The position numbers and the translations under genes are program-made. From Acinetobacter qingfengensis (GTDB lineage: Bacteria; Pseudomonadota; Gammaproteobacteria; Pseudomonadales; Moraxellaceae): a stretch of 64,000 bases of DNA. How positions within the stretch are numbered: the stretch's first letter is position 1; each line of letters opens with the position of its first letter. This document shows positions 19,761 to 29,846 of the stretch, piece by piece. Under the pieces are notes generated by a model. That model saw nothing but the letters and a program-made list of their open reading frames with translations. It was not told the origin of the DNA and made no database searches. The stretch spans positions 1 to 64,000 of the forward strand of contig NZ_VXKN01000001.1 of NCBI RefSeq assembly GCF_008693185.1, given 5' to 3'.

Positions 19761-21953
19761 ATGTTTAGTAAGCTAGAAAAGAATACCTTAACAATTTGCA
19801 TATTGGCGTCAATATTTGCAACTACATATACTTTTGCGAATGATGAACAAATAGAACAACAGAAAAAACCTGTTCAGCTTGATGCGATTGTTGTAACAGC
19901 TGAAGAGCAAATCAAGCAATCTCTTGGTGTATCAAAAATTACTGCTGAAGATTTAGAAAAAACACCTGTTGTTAATGATATTTCAGAAATTATTCGTCGT
20001 ATGCCGGGTGTTAATCTTACGGGAAACAGTGCAACAGGTCAGCGTGGAAATAATCGTCAAATCGACATCCGTGGTATGGGACCAGAAAATACCTTGATTT
20101 TGATAGATGGTAAGCCTGTAACTTCTCGTAATTCTGTTCGTTATGGTTGGCGTGGTGAACGTGATACGCGTGGTGATTCGAATTGGGTTCCAGCAGATGC
20201 AATTGAATCTATCGAAGTATTACGAGGTCCTGCTGCTGCTCGTTATGGCAATGGTGCAATGGGTGGTGTCGTTAATATCATCACCAAAAAAGTAACGAAT
20301 GAAACACATGGATCAGTTGAGGTTTATACTAATCAACCAGAAAATCGAAAGGAAGGGGATAGTAGTCGTGTCAGTGCCAATTTGAGTGGGCCAATTATTA
20401 GAGATGTTCTGTCTTATCGTATATACGGCAATTTTAATAAAACAAATGGTGATGCTGCTGATCTTAACCCTGTAAACTCTTCTGGCTATCGTGCAGCGGG
20501 TAAAGAAGGGGTAGAAAATAAGGATATTAATGCTCGTCTGGCATGGCAGGTGACAGATAATCAAACTTTGTTATTGGATGTTGGAGCTAGTCGTCAAGGT
20601 AACGATTATGCAGGAGATTCACAAAATAGTAATCTGGATTTTACTACTAATGCAATATTATCATCCTTAATTGGTACAGAAACTAACACTATGTACCGTA
20701 CCAACTATGCCCTTACTCATGAAGGTAACTGGGATTGGGGGAAAAGCAAACTTTTAGCATCTTATGACCAGACGAGAAATAAACGTCTAGCTGAGGGCAC
20801 TGCTGGTGCGTCAGAAGGTCGTATTAATAGTATTACTGATCGTCCGACATCTGTTTTAGATACTTTACGTTTTAGTGCTGAGGCAAATATTCCTATTGAA
20901 CTATGGCGACCACAAAATTTAACTTTAGGTGCTGAGTGGGTTGATGAGGATTTCACTGATACTGCGAATACAACTCAAGGTACTGGTGATTCAGTTGTAG
21001 AAAGCTTAACAGGCAGTAATCGTAGTAACATGAATTCTCGTATTGCTTCGGCATATATAGAAAATAATATTAAAGTTACACCAACAACAGATGTGGTATT
21101 GGCATTACGTTTTGATGATCATAACAAATCTGGAGATAACTGGAGTCCAAGTTTAAATCTTACTCAAAAATTGGGTGATTATTTTACATTAAAAGGTGGA
21201 GTTGCTAAAGCCTATAAAGCACCAAATTTATATCAAAATGCTGAAGGATACTTATTAGCAACTTCTGGTAATGGTTGTCCAATTGGTTTGAGTCGTTGTT
21301 TATTACAAGGTAATGCAGATCTCAAACCAGAAACTTCAGTAAATAAAGAAATTGGTATTCAGTTTGAGAAAGATATTGTCACTGCGAGTCTGGCATGGTT
21401 CCGTAATGACTATAAAAATAAAATCACTTCTGGTGATACTGTATACGGACAAGTTCAATATAATGGTGCGACATGGAATCTACTGAAATGGGTAAATATT
21501 CCAGAGGCACTAGTACAAGGTTTGGAAGGAAGTATTAGTCTGGATTGGGGGAATATTACCTGGACCAATAATTTTACTTGGATGAAAGATTCGATTAATA
21601 AGAGAACTGGTAATCCATTATCCATCGTTCCAAATTACACGATTAACTCTATTTTGAATTATGAGATTACAGACAAAGCAGATGTTAACTTTGTCTATAC
21701 CCAATATGGTCGTCAAAAACCACGTCAGTTTTCAGAAACGGCTCTTGAAAATCGTACTGGTATTGTGACAACTGCAATCAAGAGTTATAGTCTTGTTGGT
21801 ATTAACTTTGGTTATAAATTTAACCAAAACTTTAGTGGACGATTGGGAGTAAGTAATTTATTTGATGAACAGAAATTGCGTGATACAACTGTAAATCAAA
21901 CTTATAATGAACCTGGTCGCGCTTATTATGCCAGTTTAAAATATCAATTTTAA
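19761..21953 (+). CDS. fepA: TonB-dependent ferric-enterobactin-type receptor (FepA family)
   Basis: The 730-residue receptor matches E. coli FepA in the plug: IDGKPVTSRNSVR then WRGERDTRGDSNW and RGPAAARYGNGAMGG, residues known to line the enterobactin route. A signal peptide (about 1-27, ends TFA), a TonB box (LDAIVVTAE) and the terminal Phe (KYQF) are present. The ATG at 19761 has AGGA eight bases upstream; the preceding TTG is unlikely. Two cysteines in an extracellular loop (CPIGLSRC) could form a disulphide. A Fur box lies upstream. Known FepA homologues take up catecholate siderophores; the precise ligand is inferred. Confidence 0.93.
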   Translation: MFSKLEKNTLTICILASIFATTYTFANDEQIEQQKKPVQLDAIVVTAEEQIKQSLGVSKITAEDLEKTPVVNDISEIIRRMPGVNLTGNSATGQRGNNRQIDIRGMGPENTLILIDGKPVTSRNSVRYGWRGERDTRGDSNWVPADAIESIEVLRGPAAARYGNGAMGGVVNIITKKVTNETHGSVEVYTNQPENRKEGDSSRVSANLSGPIIRDVLSYRIYGNFNKTNGDAADLNPVNSSGYRAAGKEGVENKDINARLAWQVTDNQTLLLDVGASRQGNDYAGDSQNSNLDFTTNAILSSLIGTETNTMYRTNYALTHEGNWDWGKSKLLASYDQTRNKRLAEGTAGASEGRINSITDRPTSVLDTLRFSAEANIPIELWRPQNLTLGAEWVDEDFTDTANTTQGTGDSVVESLTGSNRSNMNSRIASAYIENNIKVTPTTDVVLALRFDDHNKSGDNWSPSLNLTQKLGDYFTLKGGVAKAYKAPNLYQNAEGYLLATSGNGCPIGLSRCLLQGNADLKPETSVNKEIGIQFEKDIVTASLAWFRNDYKNKITSGDTVYGQVQYNGATWNLLKWVNIPEALVQGLEGSISLDWGNITWTNNFTWMKDSINKRTGNPLSIVPNYTINSILNYEITDKADVNFVYTQYGRQKPRQFSETALENRTGIVTTAIKSYSLVGINFGYKFNQNFSGRLGVSNLFDEQKLRDTTVNQTYNEPGRAYYASLKYQF

Positions 21954-21978
21954 AATTTTCAGATTAGTTTAATAGTTA

Positions 21979-22014
21979 ATATAAAGCCCAATATTATATT
22001 GGGCTTTATATTTT
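21979..22014. terminator. Bidirectional terminator
   Basis: ATATAAAGCCCAAT / ATTGGGCTTTATAT with a 5-nt loop lies between convergent genes. T-rich flanks on both strands allow it to end both transcripts. Confidence 0.8.
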
Positions 22015-22019
22015 CTGAA

Positions 22020-23024
22020 TTATAATTTAGAATTCAATAAAATATTTGTGACTTGTTCAGAATTATAGAATTCTTTTAGATAAAAACGAATACGTTGTAT
22101 TAGATAGCCATCATTGATAAGCTGTTCAATAATAGGCATCATTAATTCATAAAGCTCATTTTTTAATAATTCATCATTAATATTAAGATCAGCTAGAATT
22201 TTAGCAAAAGTTTCTGTTTCGTGTGCTTTTAACCATAAGCGAATACCATCAGCAACCTGTTGTTGTAGATAAGGTGTTTGGCGTAAATGTTGCCAGATTT
22301 GTGTGGTCATTGTGACGGTTTGTGGTAAGTCTTCTACCAGAATATAGTTTTGCAGTTGAGATAAGGGCATTTTTTTTATTTGATGCCAAAGTTTGGCTTG
22401 CCAGTGATAAAGTTTTTCTTCATCAAGACTTTGATTAATCAATTGTTCACTGATATTACTAATTTTTGAAATATTTTTTTGTAGATAAATTTTAATGGTG
22501 TCATCAAAATTTTGATCAGTTGCCAGTTCAATGACAGATTTTCCCATTTTCATAAATGAACCTACACCCGGTATTCTTTTACTTGCAACAGTTTGATCCA
22601 GATAATCTTTTAGGCTTTGTTGCACAATATTGGTTACCAATTCAATATAACTTTCGTTGGTTACAATCTTTTGGATCAACGCCTGTCTGTGCTGATGCTT
22701 GGAGGCAATATATTGTGCAATTTGATCGACTGTTTCTACAGGGATAACGTCTTCAATGGTAGTGTGTATATTTACTGGATGTTGAAGTGCCTGTGCAATA
22801 TGTTGTTCAATTTGTGTAATTAACGAAGCAGAAAGCTGGGTATTTAGAATTTGTTGCTTTAATAAGGCCTGAATATGCTGCTCAGACCAGATAGATATAA
22901 TTTTTTGTTGCTTAAACCAGTCAAAAAAACCAAGTACTTCTTGAGCAATAGTCGTTGGATTGCTTAATTGTTGCTCGATAAAACACATTTGGGCATCTAA
23001 GATAGCTTTGGCTTTAGGATGCAT
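22020..23024 (-). CDS. Uncharacterised helical protein
   Basis: A 334-residue protein without signal peptide or membrane helix. It is rich in Gln, Ile and Leu and looks all-helical, with many amphipathic segments and no catalytic motif I can name. A KRIPGVGSFMKMGKSV stretch (about 148-163) is the only glycine-containing break and may be a loop between two helical lobes. No family was recognised; a DUF445-like helical architecture was considered but there is no convincing motif. It ends 5 bases from the shared terminator and stands alone. Confidence 0.75.
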   Translation of the reverse strand: MHPKAKAILDAQMCFIEQQLSNPTTIAQEVLGFFDWFKQQKIISIWSEQHIQALLKQQILNTQLSASLITQIEQHIAQALQHPVNIHTTIEDVIPVETVDQIAQYIASKHQHRQALIQKIVTNESYIELVTNIVQQSLKDYLDQTVASKRIPGVGSFMKMGKSVIELATDQNFDDTIKIYLQKNISKISNISEQLINQSLDEEKLYHWQAKLWHQIKKMPLSQLQNYILVEDLPQTVTMTTQIWQHLRQTPYLQQQVADGIRLWLKAHETETFAKILADLNINDELLKNELYELMMPIIEQLINDGYLIQRIRFYLKEFYNSEQVTNILLNSKL

Positions 23025-23310
23025 ATATTACAGGCTCAGACAGGACAATCATTGAATAGATTGTAGCAGATGGTAGCAAATACGTGTGATTTTTACAGGA
23101 TTGAGAACAATTCATTGATGCCTTGAAATTTAATATTTTATCTAAAATATCTTAATCATTTATATGTTAATAGAAAATTGAAATTATAAATGGAATCTCG
23201 ATTTAATCGATATTATTCAAGAACCCGAATGTAAAAGGTAGTTTTTGTCTAATGACAAACCACAGGAAGGCTCTTACAATGGGCGCATATTTGCGGTTTT
23301 AGGAATCCCC

Positions 23311-23922
23311 ATGTTAAGTGCACAAGAGGCATTGCAACGCCTTAAAGATGGTAACAAAAACTTTGTTAGTGGTAATACAACTTTTAAGAATTTATCTCAT
23401 CAGGATCGTGCTGCACTTGCATCAGATCAAAATCCTTTTGCGATTATTCTAGGGTGTTCAGATTCACGCGTTCCTGCTGAGATGGTTTTCGATCAAGGAT
23501 TAGGGGATCTGTTTGTCATTCGTGTTGCCGGAAATGTTGTTGCACCGTCACAGGTTGGTAGTGTTGAATTTGCTGCTGAGCGTTATGATTGTCCGGTAGT
23601 GGTAGTATTGGGACATAGTCATTGTGGTGCAATTCAGGCAACAATTGAAACTTTGCAAAATCCGGAAAATTTACCTTCACAAAATTTGATGTCTATCGTT
23701 AATCGCGTACGTCCATCCGTAGAAATTTTATTTCAGACCGAATTAAAGGACGATATTGAAAAATTATCAAAACATGCAGTGCGTGCCAATGTTTTTGCAT
23801 CAGTAAATCAATTACGTCATGGTTCTGCGGTACTTGAAAAACTGATTGAACAAGGCCAGTTATTGGTGATAGGCGCAGAATATTCACTGGAAACAGGCGA
23901 AGTCACTTTTTTTGACTATTAG
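23311..23922 (+). CDS. Beta-class carbonic anhydrase
   Basis: Interconverts CO2 and bicarbonate with a zinc ion. From the ATG at 23311 the 203 residues carry the zinc ligands Cys49 (in CSDSR), His102 and Cys105 (in HSHC), with the Asp51-Arg53 dyad. The fold and length fit the beta class. In-frame TTG at 23245 would add 22 residues, but TAGGAA lies six bases before the chosen ATG and the conserved region starts MLSAQEAL. It is followed by a terminator shared with folE. Confidence 0.93.
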   Translation: MLSAQEALQRLKDGNKNFVSGNTTFKNLSHQDRAALASDQNPFAIILGCSDSRVPAEMVFDQGLGDLFVIRVAGNVVAPSQVGSVEFAAERYDCPVVVVLGHSHCGAIQATIETLQNPENLPSQNLMSIVNRVRPSVEILFQTELKDDIEKLSKHAVRANVFASVNQLRHGSAVLEKLIEQGQLLVIGAEYSLETGEVTFFDY

Positions 23923-23940
23923 TTTTTTGGGGAAATAATA

Positions 23941-23971
23941 AAAAATCAGGCTTTAATAGCCTGATTTTTTT
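23941..23971. terminator. Bidirectional terminator (carbonic anhydrase / folE)
   Basis: AAAAATCAGGC / GCCTGATTTTT with a 7-nt loop, flanked by A and T runs, between convergent genes. Confidence 0.9.
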
Positions 23972-23994
23972 ACATTTTCTTATATTGTTAAGCA

Positions 23995-24549
23995 TTAATA
24001 GTTTTCAGGTACAGCGTTTAAAAATTCACGTCGAGCCTGTTCATTGTCTTTCATTTCACCTAAAAAGCAAACAGTGCGCGTTGTTGAATGTTGTTTACCT
24101 ACACCACGCATCATCATGCACATGTGCGCTGAATCTATGACCACAGCTGCGCCTCTTGCACCCGTCACTTCCACAATTGCCTCAGCAATTTGTTGCGTTA
24201 AGTTTTCCTGAATTTGCAAACGTCGAGCAAACATTTCGGTAATGCGTGCAAATTTAGATAAACCTAGTACATTACCTTCAGGTAGATAGGCAATATGTAC
24301 ACGTCCATAAAAAGGTAATAAATGGTGTTCGCATAGAGAATAAAATTCGATATTTTTAACTAAAACCATTTCACGGTTATCTGATGGAAATACCGCATCA
24401 TTGGTAACTTCTATCAGAGATTTTTGATATCCGGAAGTTAAATAGGCCATCGCCTTTGCAGCACGAATAGGGGTGTCTTTCAGTCCCGGGCGTTCCAGGT
24501 CTTCACCGATGGCGGTTAAAATATCTGAATAAGATTGCTGCATACTCAT
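23995..24549 (-). CDS. folE: GTP cyclohydrolase I
   Basis: Opens GTP to 7,8-dihydroneopterin triphosphate, the first step of folate (and related pterin) synthesis. The 184-residue protein has the zinc motif CEHH (in [11 protein letters not shown]), GLSKFAR, and the [11 protein letters not shown] segment containing another zinc Cys. The open frame extends 53 codons further upstream into the Smr gene, but that extension is not conserved-looking and the family length is near 185-220, so the ATG at 24549 is used; the next ATG (24543) is also possible. No strong RBS is seen. Confidence 0.93.
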   Translation of the reverse strand: MSMQQSYSDILTAIGEDLERPGLKDTPIRAAKAMAYLTSGYQKSLIEVTNDAVFPSDNREMVLVKNIEFYSLCEHHLLPFYGRVHIAYLPEGNVLGLSKFARITEMFARRLQIQENLTQQIAEAIVEVTGARGAAVVIDSAHMCMMMRGVGKQHSTTRTVCFLGEMKDNEQARREFLNAVPENY

Positions 24550-24616
24550 TTGGCATTTATAGGCTGATGAAAAACAAGTAGGGGATTGTATCAGAAAACA
24601 TACGGTTTTTTTCCGA

Positions 24617-25327
24617 TTATTTTCTTTCTTGCTGATACTTTGGATTTTTTTCTGTTCGTTTAAGCAATACCAGTACGGCACCGGTTCCACCTTGATTTTC
24701 TGGCGCACTCACAAAAGCTAAAATATCTTTATGCTGACGTAACCAACCATTCACACAGGTTTTTAAAATACCGGTAGGCCCTTTACCATGAACAATTTTG
24801 ATCACATTCTGATGATCATCTTTAGCCATTTGAATAAGCTGTAATACTGCAATACGAGCCTGTTCAATGGTACAACCATGTAAATCAACTGCTTCAAACC
24901 AGCGTAATTTTCCTGCTTTTAAGTCTTCAAAAACACGATTTTGCAAGGTTGTAATGCGATAACTTAAAAATGCCTGACTTGCAACAGGATTGAGTAAGGC
25001 TTGTGTGTCCGACAATATGGTTTCGTCTGTTTCAGTTGTTCCTTCAGCCGCAATGCGTTTGGCTAGCATTTGTGCATTTAGTCGTTGGTGACTTTTTTGT
25101 GTTGCTTCAATCGCAAGATTACCACGATCAATTTCTTGCACACCTTGCATGGCTTTGTTAAACAATTGAGTGTCGTTTTCCTGCTCAGCTTGAGGAGATG
25201 TATAAATAGGTTGTTTGCTGGATTTTTTTTCAGTTGATACTTTTGTTTGAGGTGCTGTCACCTGTTTCTTAAATTGTTTTAATAAATCCAGTTGTGATTT
25301 GGAAAGGGATGTATCTTGTTTGCTCAT
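24617..25327 (-). CDS. Smr-domain protein (MutS2-related endonuclease family)
   Basis: The 236 residues comprise a poorly conserved, charged N-terminal half and a C-terminal Smr domain (about 150-235) with the marker DLHG (about 148-151), the central HGKG motif (in IVHGKGPTG) and a [10 protein letters not shown] strand. Smr domains nick DNA or RNA; standalone bacterial Smr proteins have been linked to DNA repair and ribosome rescue, and this sequence alone does not decide. folE lies 67 bases downstream on the same strand, so co-transcription is plausible. Confidence 0.85.
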   Translation of the reverse strand: MSKQDTSLSKSQLDLLKQFKKQVTAPQTKVSTEKKSSKQPIYTSPQAEQENDTQLFNKAMQGVQEIDRGNLAIEATQKSHQRLNAQMLAKRIAAEGTTETDETILSDTQALLNPVASQAFLSYRITTLQNRVFEDLKAGKLRWFEAVDLHGCTIEQARIAVLQLIQMAKDDHQNVIKIVHGKGPTGILKTCVNGWLRQHKDILAFVSAPENQGGTGAVLVLLKRTEKNPKYQQERK

Positions 25328-25543
25328 AGTATTAAGAAATATAAAATAATCGTACTTGTCGTAGTATAGTACGAAATACTGTCGGGTAAAAATTAATTGG
25401 TTAAGATTTTGATTTATATTTACTTTTTAAATTGTTGATGCAGTCAACTTTATTGATTTAAATTCTTGAATGAAATTAATTTTTTACTTTGTTTTTACTC
25501 TGCGATAAATGATTTATTGTTGTTAGCATCAGCAATTTGGTCA

Positions 25544-25602
25544 GTCTAGTGATGTTGAAATTCACTAGACCACTTGCATAAAACTAGATCAAAACGATCT
25601 AG
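25544..25602. terminator. Hairpins at the 3' end of trpC
   Basis: CTAGATC-aaaac-GATCTAG (25584-25602) overlaps the trpC stop and is followed on the minus strand by a short TTTT. GTCTAGTGA / TCACTAGAC (25544-25570) lies just beyond. Together they may end the trpGDC transcript. Confidence 0.5.
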
Positions 25603-26414
25603 ATTGTACGTGGCAAACCAAATAATGTATGAAGTGCCTGACCTGCATGCGGTTGCTTCATAAAACCTTCACCAACCAGAAAACGATCAATTCCATGATC
25701 TTGCATAAATTGAACTTGTTCAGAAGTACTAATACCGCTTTCGGTAATGATTTGGCGTGATGAGCCTGCCATATCTTTTAGGCGAACTGTGGTATTTAAA
25801 TCCACTGCAAAGGTTTTTAAGTTACGGTTATTGACGCCTAATAAACATTGTTCAGGTAACTGCAAGGCACGTTGCATTTCCTGTTCATCATGCACTTCAA
25901 CCAGTACATCAAGTTGTTGTTCAAAGGCAGTTGCTGCCAGTTCCTGTAATTGCGCATCGGATAAAGCCGCAACAATTAATAGGATACAATCAGCCTGTAA
26001 AGCCCGACTTTCGATAATGTGATAGGGATCGACCATAAAGTCTTTGCGTAAAGCCGGTAATGTACAAGCTTCGCGGGCGATACGAATATTGTCATGATGA
26101 CCTTGAAAGAAATCGACATCAGTCAATACTGATAAACAGGCCGCACCAGCCTGTTCATATTGTTGAGCTATTTCCGCAGGTTGAAAATTTTCACGGATAA
26201 TGCCTTTAGAGGGCGATGCCTTTTTAATTTCAGCAATAATTGCTGGTGATTTATGCTGTAGTGCCTGCGCAAAACCGCGAACAGGAGTAGCTTGTTGTGC
26301 AAGTTGTTCCAGATCGGCAAGGCTATATTGCTTTTGTTTGGCTGCAATTTCTTCATATTTACGCAGAACAATTTTACCTAAAATCGTATCCTGAAGGTGT
26401 TTTTGCATGTTCAT
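25599..26414 (-). CDS. trpC: Indole-3-glycerol phosphate synthase
   Basis: Converts carboxyphenylaminodeoxyribulose phosphate to indole-3-glycerol phosphate in tryptophan synthesis. The 271 residues form a monofunctional TIM barrel with the family motif IAEIKKASPSKG (about 55-66), the DVDFFQG and RKDFM segments, GVNNRNL and ESGI(S) near the phosphate site. No fused TrpF domain follows. The upstream trpD is 7 bases away. A second ATG two codons later is also possible. Confidence 0.97.
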   Translation of the reverse strand: MNMQKHLQDTILGKIVLRKYEEIAAKQKQYSLADLEQLAQQATPVRGFAQALQHKSPAIIAEIKKASPSKGIIRENFQPAEIAQQYEQAGAACLSVLTDVDFFQGHHDNIRIAREACTLPALRKDFMVDPYHIIESRALQADCILLIVAALSDAQLQELAATAFEQQLDVLVEVHDEQEMQRALQLPEQCLLGVNNRNLKTFAVDLNTTVRLKDMAGSSRQIITESGISTSEQVQFMQDHGIDRFLVGEGFMKQPHAGQALHTLFGLPRTI

Positions 26415-26421
26415 TGTCCGT

Positions 26422-27474
26422 TTAAATTGTTGGTTGCATTTGTTTCAGGGTTCGTGTGTATTCACTGACGACACTCATTTTTTCCAATGCCTGTCCACCA
26501 TAAATAATGTCATGTGCTAATGCGACACCTTGTTTATAACTTTTGGATATACCTGAAACATATAGTCCTGCGCCTGCATTGAGTGCAATCATATTGGCAG
26601 CTTTTTCACCTATGGCAGATTTTTTCTTACCTAGTGCATCCTTGATTAATTGTAAACTTTGTTCAGAGTTCTCTACAGAAAGACCACTTAGTGTTTGCGC
26701 CTGAATGCCGGCATCTTCAGGAATAATTTGCCATTCCTGAATGTGCTGGTCTTTCAGTTCTGCCACAGTGGTTGGCGCAGCTAAACTAATTTCATCCAGA
26801 CCATCTTGAGAATGAACAACCATCACGTGTTGTGCGCCAAGTTGCTGTAAAACCTCTGCAATTGGTCGGCATAATTCGGCAGAAAATACGCCAATAACAA
26901 AACGTTGTACACCGGCAGGATTAGTCAGTGGGCCGAGTAGATTAAAAATACTACGAATTCCTAATTCTTTACGTGGACCAGTAGCATATTTCATGGCTTT
27001 GTGATGATTGGGGGCGAATAAAAAACCAACGCCCATTTCACGAATACAGCGCTCCACCTGAGACATATCAAGATCCAGACAAATACCAGCCTGTTCTAAT
27101 ACGTCAGATGAACCAGATTTGCTAGATACACCACGACCGCCATGTTTGGCAATTGTTGCACCAGCAGCAGAAATCACAAATGAGGCTGCAGTCGATACAT
27201 TAAACAAATTTTGCCCATCACCGCCAGTACCGACAATATCGACTAGATAAGGAATATCGCTAACATCGATTTTGATCGCAAGTTCACGCATGACACGGGC
27301 AGCAGCGGTAATTTCATCAATACTTTCACCTTTTAGACGTAGCCCCATCATGAGTGCCCCGATTTGTGCATCCGTTGCTTCACCTTGCATGATGGTTCGC
27401 ATGACATCTTCCATTTGTGGCTGAGTCAGGTGAATATTTTTGGTGATATTATTAAGTGCCTGTTGAATATTCAT
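26422..27474 (-). CDS. trpD: Anthranilate phosphoribosyltransferase
   Basis: Transfers the phosphoribosyl group of PRPP to anthranilate. The 350 residues show the glycine-rich [14 protein letters not shown] motif (about 85-98), the [15 protein letters not shown] loop (about 112-126) and the R-(K/E)LG segment (RKELGIRS), all typical. It is not fused to TrpG here; trpG lies 15 bases upstream and trpC 7 bases downstream, forming a compact trpGDC operon as known in Acinetobacter. Confidence 0.97.
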   Translation of the reverse strand: MNIQQALNNITKNIHLTQPQMEDVMRTIMQGEATDAQIGALMMGLRLKGESIDEITAAARVMRELAIKIDVSDIPYLVDIVGTGGDGQNLFNVSTAASFVISAAGATIAKHGGRGVSSKSGSSDVLEQAGICLDLDMSQVERCIREMGVGFLFAPNHHKAMKYATGPRKELGIRSIFNLLGPLTNPAGVQRFVIGVFSAELCRPIAEVLQQLGAQHVMVVHSQDGLDEISLAAPTTVAELKDQHIQEWQIIPEDAGIQAQTLSGLSVENSEQSLQLIKDALGKKKSAIGEKAANMIALNAGAGLYVSGISKSYKQGVALAHDIIYGGQALEKMSVVSEYTRTLKQMQPTI

Positions 27475-27489
27475 GGTTATGCATTAAGC

Positions 27490-28074
27490 TCATTTATAAA
27501 TGTCTAAAAAATTTTTAAAGATCTCATGTCCATGTTGGCTCAAGATTGATTCCGGGTGAAATTGCACACCTTCTACTGCCAGTGTTTTATGTTTTACGCC
27601 CATAATTTCTTCAATTGAACCATCTGCCTCCTGAGTCCAACACGTCACTTCCAGAGATTCGGGAACAGTGGCCTGATCAATAACCAGTGAATGATAACGT
27701 GTGGCCAAGAACGGATTAGGCAGATTGCCAAAAATTCCTTTATCTGCATGGTACATGTCAGAAAGACGGCCATGCATAACGGTCTTGGCACGAATGATTT
27801 GGCCACCAAACGCTTGGCCAATCGCTTGATGCCCAAGACAAACACCTAGTAATGGAATTTTTCCTGCAAAATGCTGAATGGCTGGAATGGAAATTCCTGC
27901 TTCAGATGGAGAACATGGTCCTGGGCCAATCACTAAGTATTTGGGCTGCCATCGCTCAATATCCTCTAATGAAAGTTGATCATTGCGTACAACTTTAACT
28001 TCCTGATTTAACTCGCCAAAATACTGGACGATGTTATAGGTAAAGCTGTCGTAATTATCGATCATTAGAAGCAT
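27490..28074 (-). CDS. trpG: Anthranilate synthase glutamine amidotransferase component
   Basis: Supplies ammonia from glutamine to TrpE for anthranilate synthesis; in this group of bacteria the same subunit may also serve PabB (known amphibolic use in Acinetobacter, inferred here). The 194-residue class I amidotransferase has the nucleophile Cys79 in GVCLGHQ, the GPGPCSP oxyanion strand (50-56), and the His-Glu pair in FHPES. First gene of trpGDC; trpE is not in the window. Confidence 0.96.
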   Translation of the reverse strand: MLLMIDNYDSFTYNIVQYFGELNQEVKVVRNDQLSLEDIERWQPKYLVIGPGPCSPSEAGISIPAIQHFAGKIPLLGVCLGHQAIGQAFGGQIIRAKTVMHGRLSDMYHADKGIFGNLPNPFLATRYHSLVIDQATVPESLEVTCWTQEADGSIEEIMGVKHKTLAVEGVQFHPESILSQHGHEIFKNFLDIYK

Positions 28075-28124
28075 ATCGGATTTATCCTATTGATTTTAAA
28101 AACCTTTTATCTAACTTAGTTTTT

Positions 28125-28148
28125 TGTTACTCACAATGTTACTCACAA
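28125..28148. repeat. Tandem 12-base repeat upstream of trpG
   Basis: TGTTACTCACAA occurs twice head to tail with no spacer, about 50-75 bases before the trpG ATG. It could be a paired regulatory site; no motif is recognised. Confidence 0.45.
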
Positions 28149-28309
28149 ATAAAAAAGTGACCTAAAATTGATAAATAAAAAAACTGCTAGTTAAGCGATT
28201 ACTATATCAGATTTTTTATGTTCTTCGATCTTTTGTTTGACATCTGGTATAGATATAAAAAGTGGTTTGTCAAAGAGCAGTAAATATTTAGTATCAGTCA
28301 AAATAATTG

Positions 28310-28480
28310 TTAGTGAAATATTTTAAACAAAAGTCTATATGAACCTGTAGCCAGAGCAATTAGTAAAATTAAAACAAGATAGAGTATATATTCACCAATA
28401 CTAGTTGAAGGGTTATTAAGCTTGATGGAATACATATAGTAACCAATAGCGATTAAGAGGATAGTGATTAAAATTATCAT
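28310..28480 (-). CDS. Small two-helix membrane protein (56 residues), unknown
   Basis: An ATG at 28480 opens 56 codons to a TAA at 28310-28312. The product starts MIILITILLIAIGYY, a hydrophobic helix, then a polar turn (SIKLNNPSTSIGE), a second helix (YILYLVLILLIALATG) and a basic tail (YRLLFKIFH). This hairpin with a positive end is plausible for a real inner-membrane miniprotein. Upstream AGA is a poor RBS, and there is no family assignment, so it may be chance in AT-rich DNA. Confidence 0.4.
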   Translation of the reverse strand: MIILITILLIAIGYYMYSIKLNNPSTSIGEYILYLVLILLIALATGSYRLLFKIFH

Positions 28481-28754
28481 TCTAAAATTAGAATTAAGTT
28501 AAAAATTTAGCATAGTACTTAAAAAGTTTTTTTCAAGTCTGGATATTGCTGGAAGTGCATGTTGATTTTATTTATTCATATTACAGCTTATTTTAAATGT
28601 ATGGCGTAAATCATGTTCATAGTTAGATTAAATAGACTTTATCTCTAAAATTTAATTGCTGACCAGCCTGATTTAATTTTTTGGTCCGTCTGGTCAGTTT
28701 TATATTTGGTGGTAAAAATGAGCGATTTTTTATGGAGATAATCCTATAGTGGTG

Positions 28755-29717
28755 TCATAGTTCACGTTTGACATTAGGTAATACACATAGCATTTCATAA
28801 AGTAGGTTAGCACCTAATAATGCTGTGTTGCCAGTGGTGTCATACGGTGGTGAAACCTCAACCAGATCACAGCCAATGAGATTAAGGCCTGCACAGCCAC
28901 GTATAATTTCCATTGCCTGGATTGTGGTTAATCCACCGATTTCAGGAGTTCCGGTGCCCGGCGCCCATGCCGGATCAATACCATCAATATCGAAGGATAA
29001 ATATACCGGACCACCATCAACATGCTGATGTACTTCCTGCATTAATGGTACTAGAGATTTATGCCAGCATTCTTCAGCCTGAACAACTCGAAACCCTTGA
29101 CGGCGTGACCAATTAAAATCATCTGCACTGTAGCCTTGTGCACGTAAGCCGATTTGCACAACGCGACTACAGTCTAGTAAATCTTCTTCTACTGCACGGC
29201 GAAATGTGGTGCCATGTGCAATTTTTTCTCCAAACATTTCATCGTTAACGTCAGCATGGGCGTCAATGTGAATTAAACCGACTTTGCCGTATTTTTTTTT
29301 GATGGCACGCAAAATGGGTAGGGTTATGGTGTGATCTCCACCAAGTGTTAGTGGAATAATATTATGCGATAAAATGTCGTCATATTCCTGCTCAATGATC
29401 CGTACACTATCCAATAAATTGAAAGTATTGATCGCAACATCACCAATATCTGCAACATTAATTGACTCAAACGGCGCTGCGCCAGTTGCCATATTGTATG
29501 GACGAATCATAACAGATTCTGCTCTAATTTGACGTGGACCAAAGCGTGTACCAGAACGTAATGAAGTTCCAATATCCAGTGGAATGCCAACAAATGCTGC
29601 ATCAAGTTCATCAAGCTCGTGCGATGCGTTCACCATAGGTAAACGTAGCATGGACGCATTGCCACCAAAACGTGGCATTTCATTTCCACCCAAAGGTTGA
29701 TGCAATTGTTTTGACAT
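28755..29717 (-). CDS. gbuA: Guanidinobutyrase (ureohydrolase family)
   Basis: Hydrolyses 4-guanidinobutyrate to 4-aminobutyrate and urea, part of arginine catabolism by the transaminase/dehydrogenase or decarboxylase side routes. The 320-residue protein carries the binuclear manganese ligands in GGDHT, DAHADVND and DIDGIDP, and closely resembles P. aeruginosa GbuA (start MSKQLHQPLGGNEMPRF, family-specific) more than SpeB agmatinase. A LysR-type gene is divergent next door, as gbuR is in Pseudomonas. Agmatine use cannot be excluded from sequence alone. Confidence 0.88.
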   Translation of the reverse strand: MSKQLHQPLGGNEMPRFGGNASMLRLPMVNASHELDELDAAFVGIPLDIGTSLRSGTRFGPRQIRAESVMIRPYNMATGAAPFESINVADIGDVAINTFNLLDSVRIIEQEYDDILSHNIIPLTLGGDHTITLPILRAIKKKYGKVGLIHIDAHADVNDEMFGEKIAHGTTFRRAVEEDLLDCSRVVQIGLRAQGYSADDFNWSRRQGFRVVQAEECWHKSLVPLMQEVHQHVDGGPVYLSFDIDGIDPAWAPGTGTPEIGGLTTIQAMEIIRGCAGLNLIGCDLVEVSPPYDTTGNTALLGANLLYEMLCVLPNVKREL

Positions 29718-29846
29718 TTACAATCCTATATCTGTTTGTTTTAACTATTTATCTATCAAAATAATAGGCAGTTAAATAGGAAAAATTAAAAAATTAGTTT
29801 AGAATTTTAGAAACTTTTAAATGTATTGATAAGTAAGCTGAATTCG

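Larger units (their letters stand above)
28075..28754. other. 680-base gap between trpG and gbuA
   Basis: The region holds a tandem 12-base repeat (28125-28148), a small membrane-protein frame on the minus strand (28310-28480) and an inverted repeat CTGACCAG / CTGGTCAG (28659-28697). The rest is AT-rich and shows nothing else. The trpGDC promoter should lie at its left end. Confidence 0.55.
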
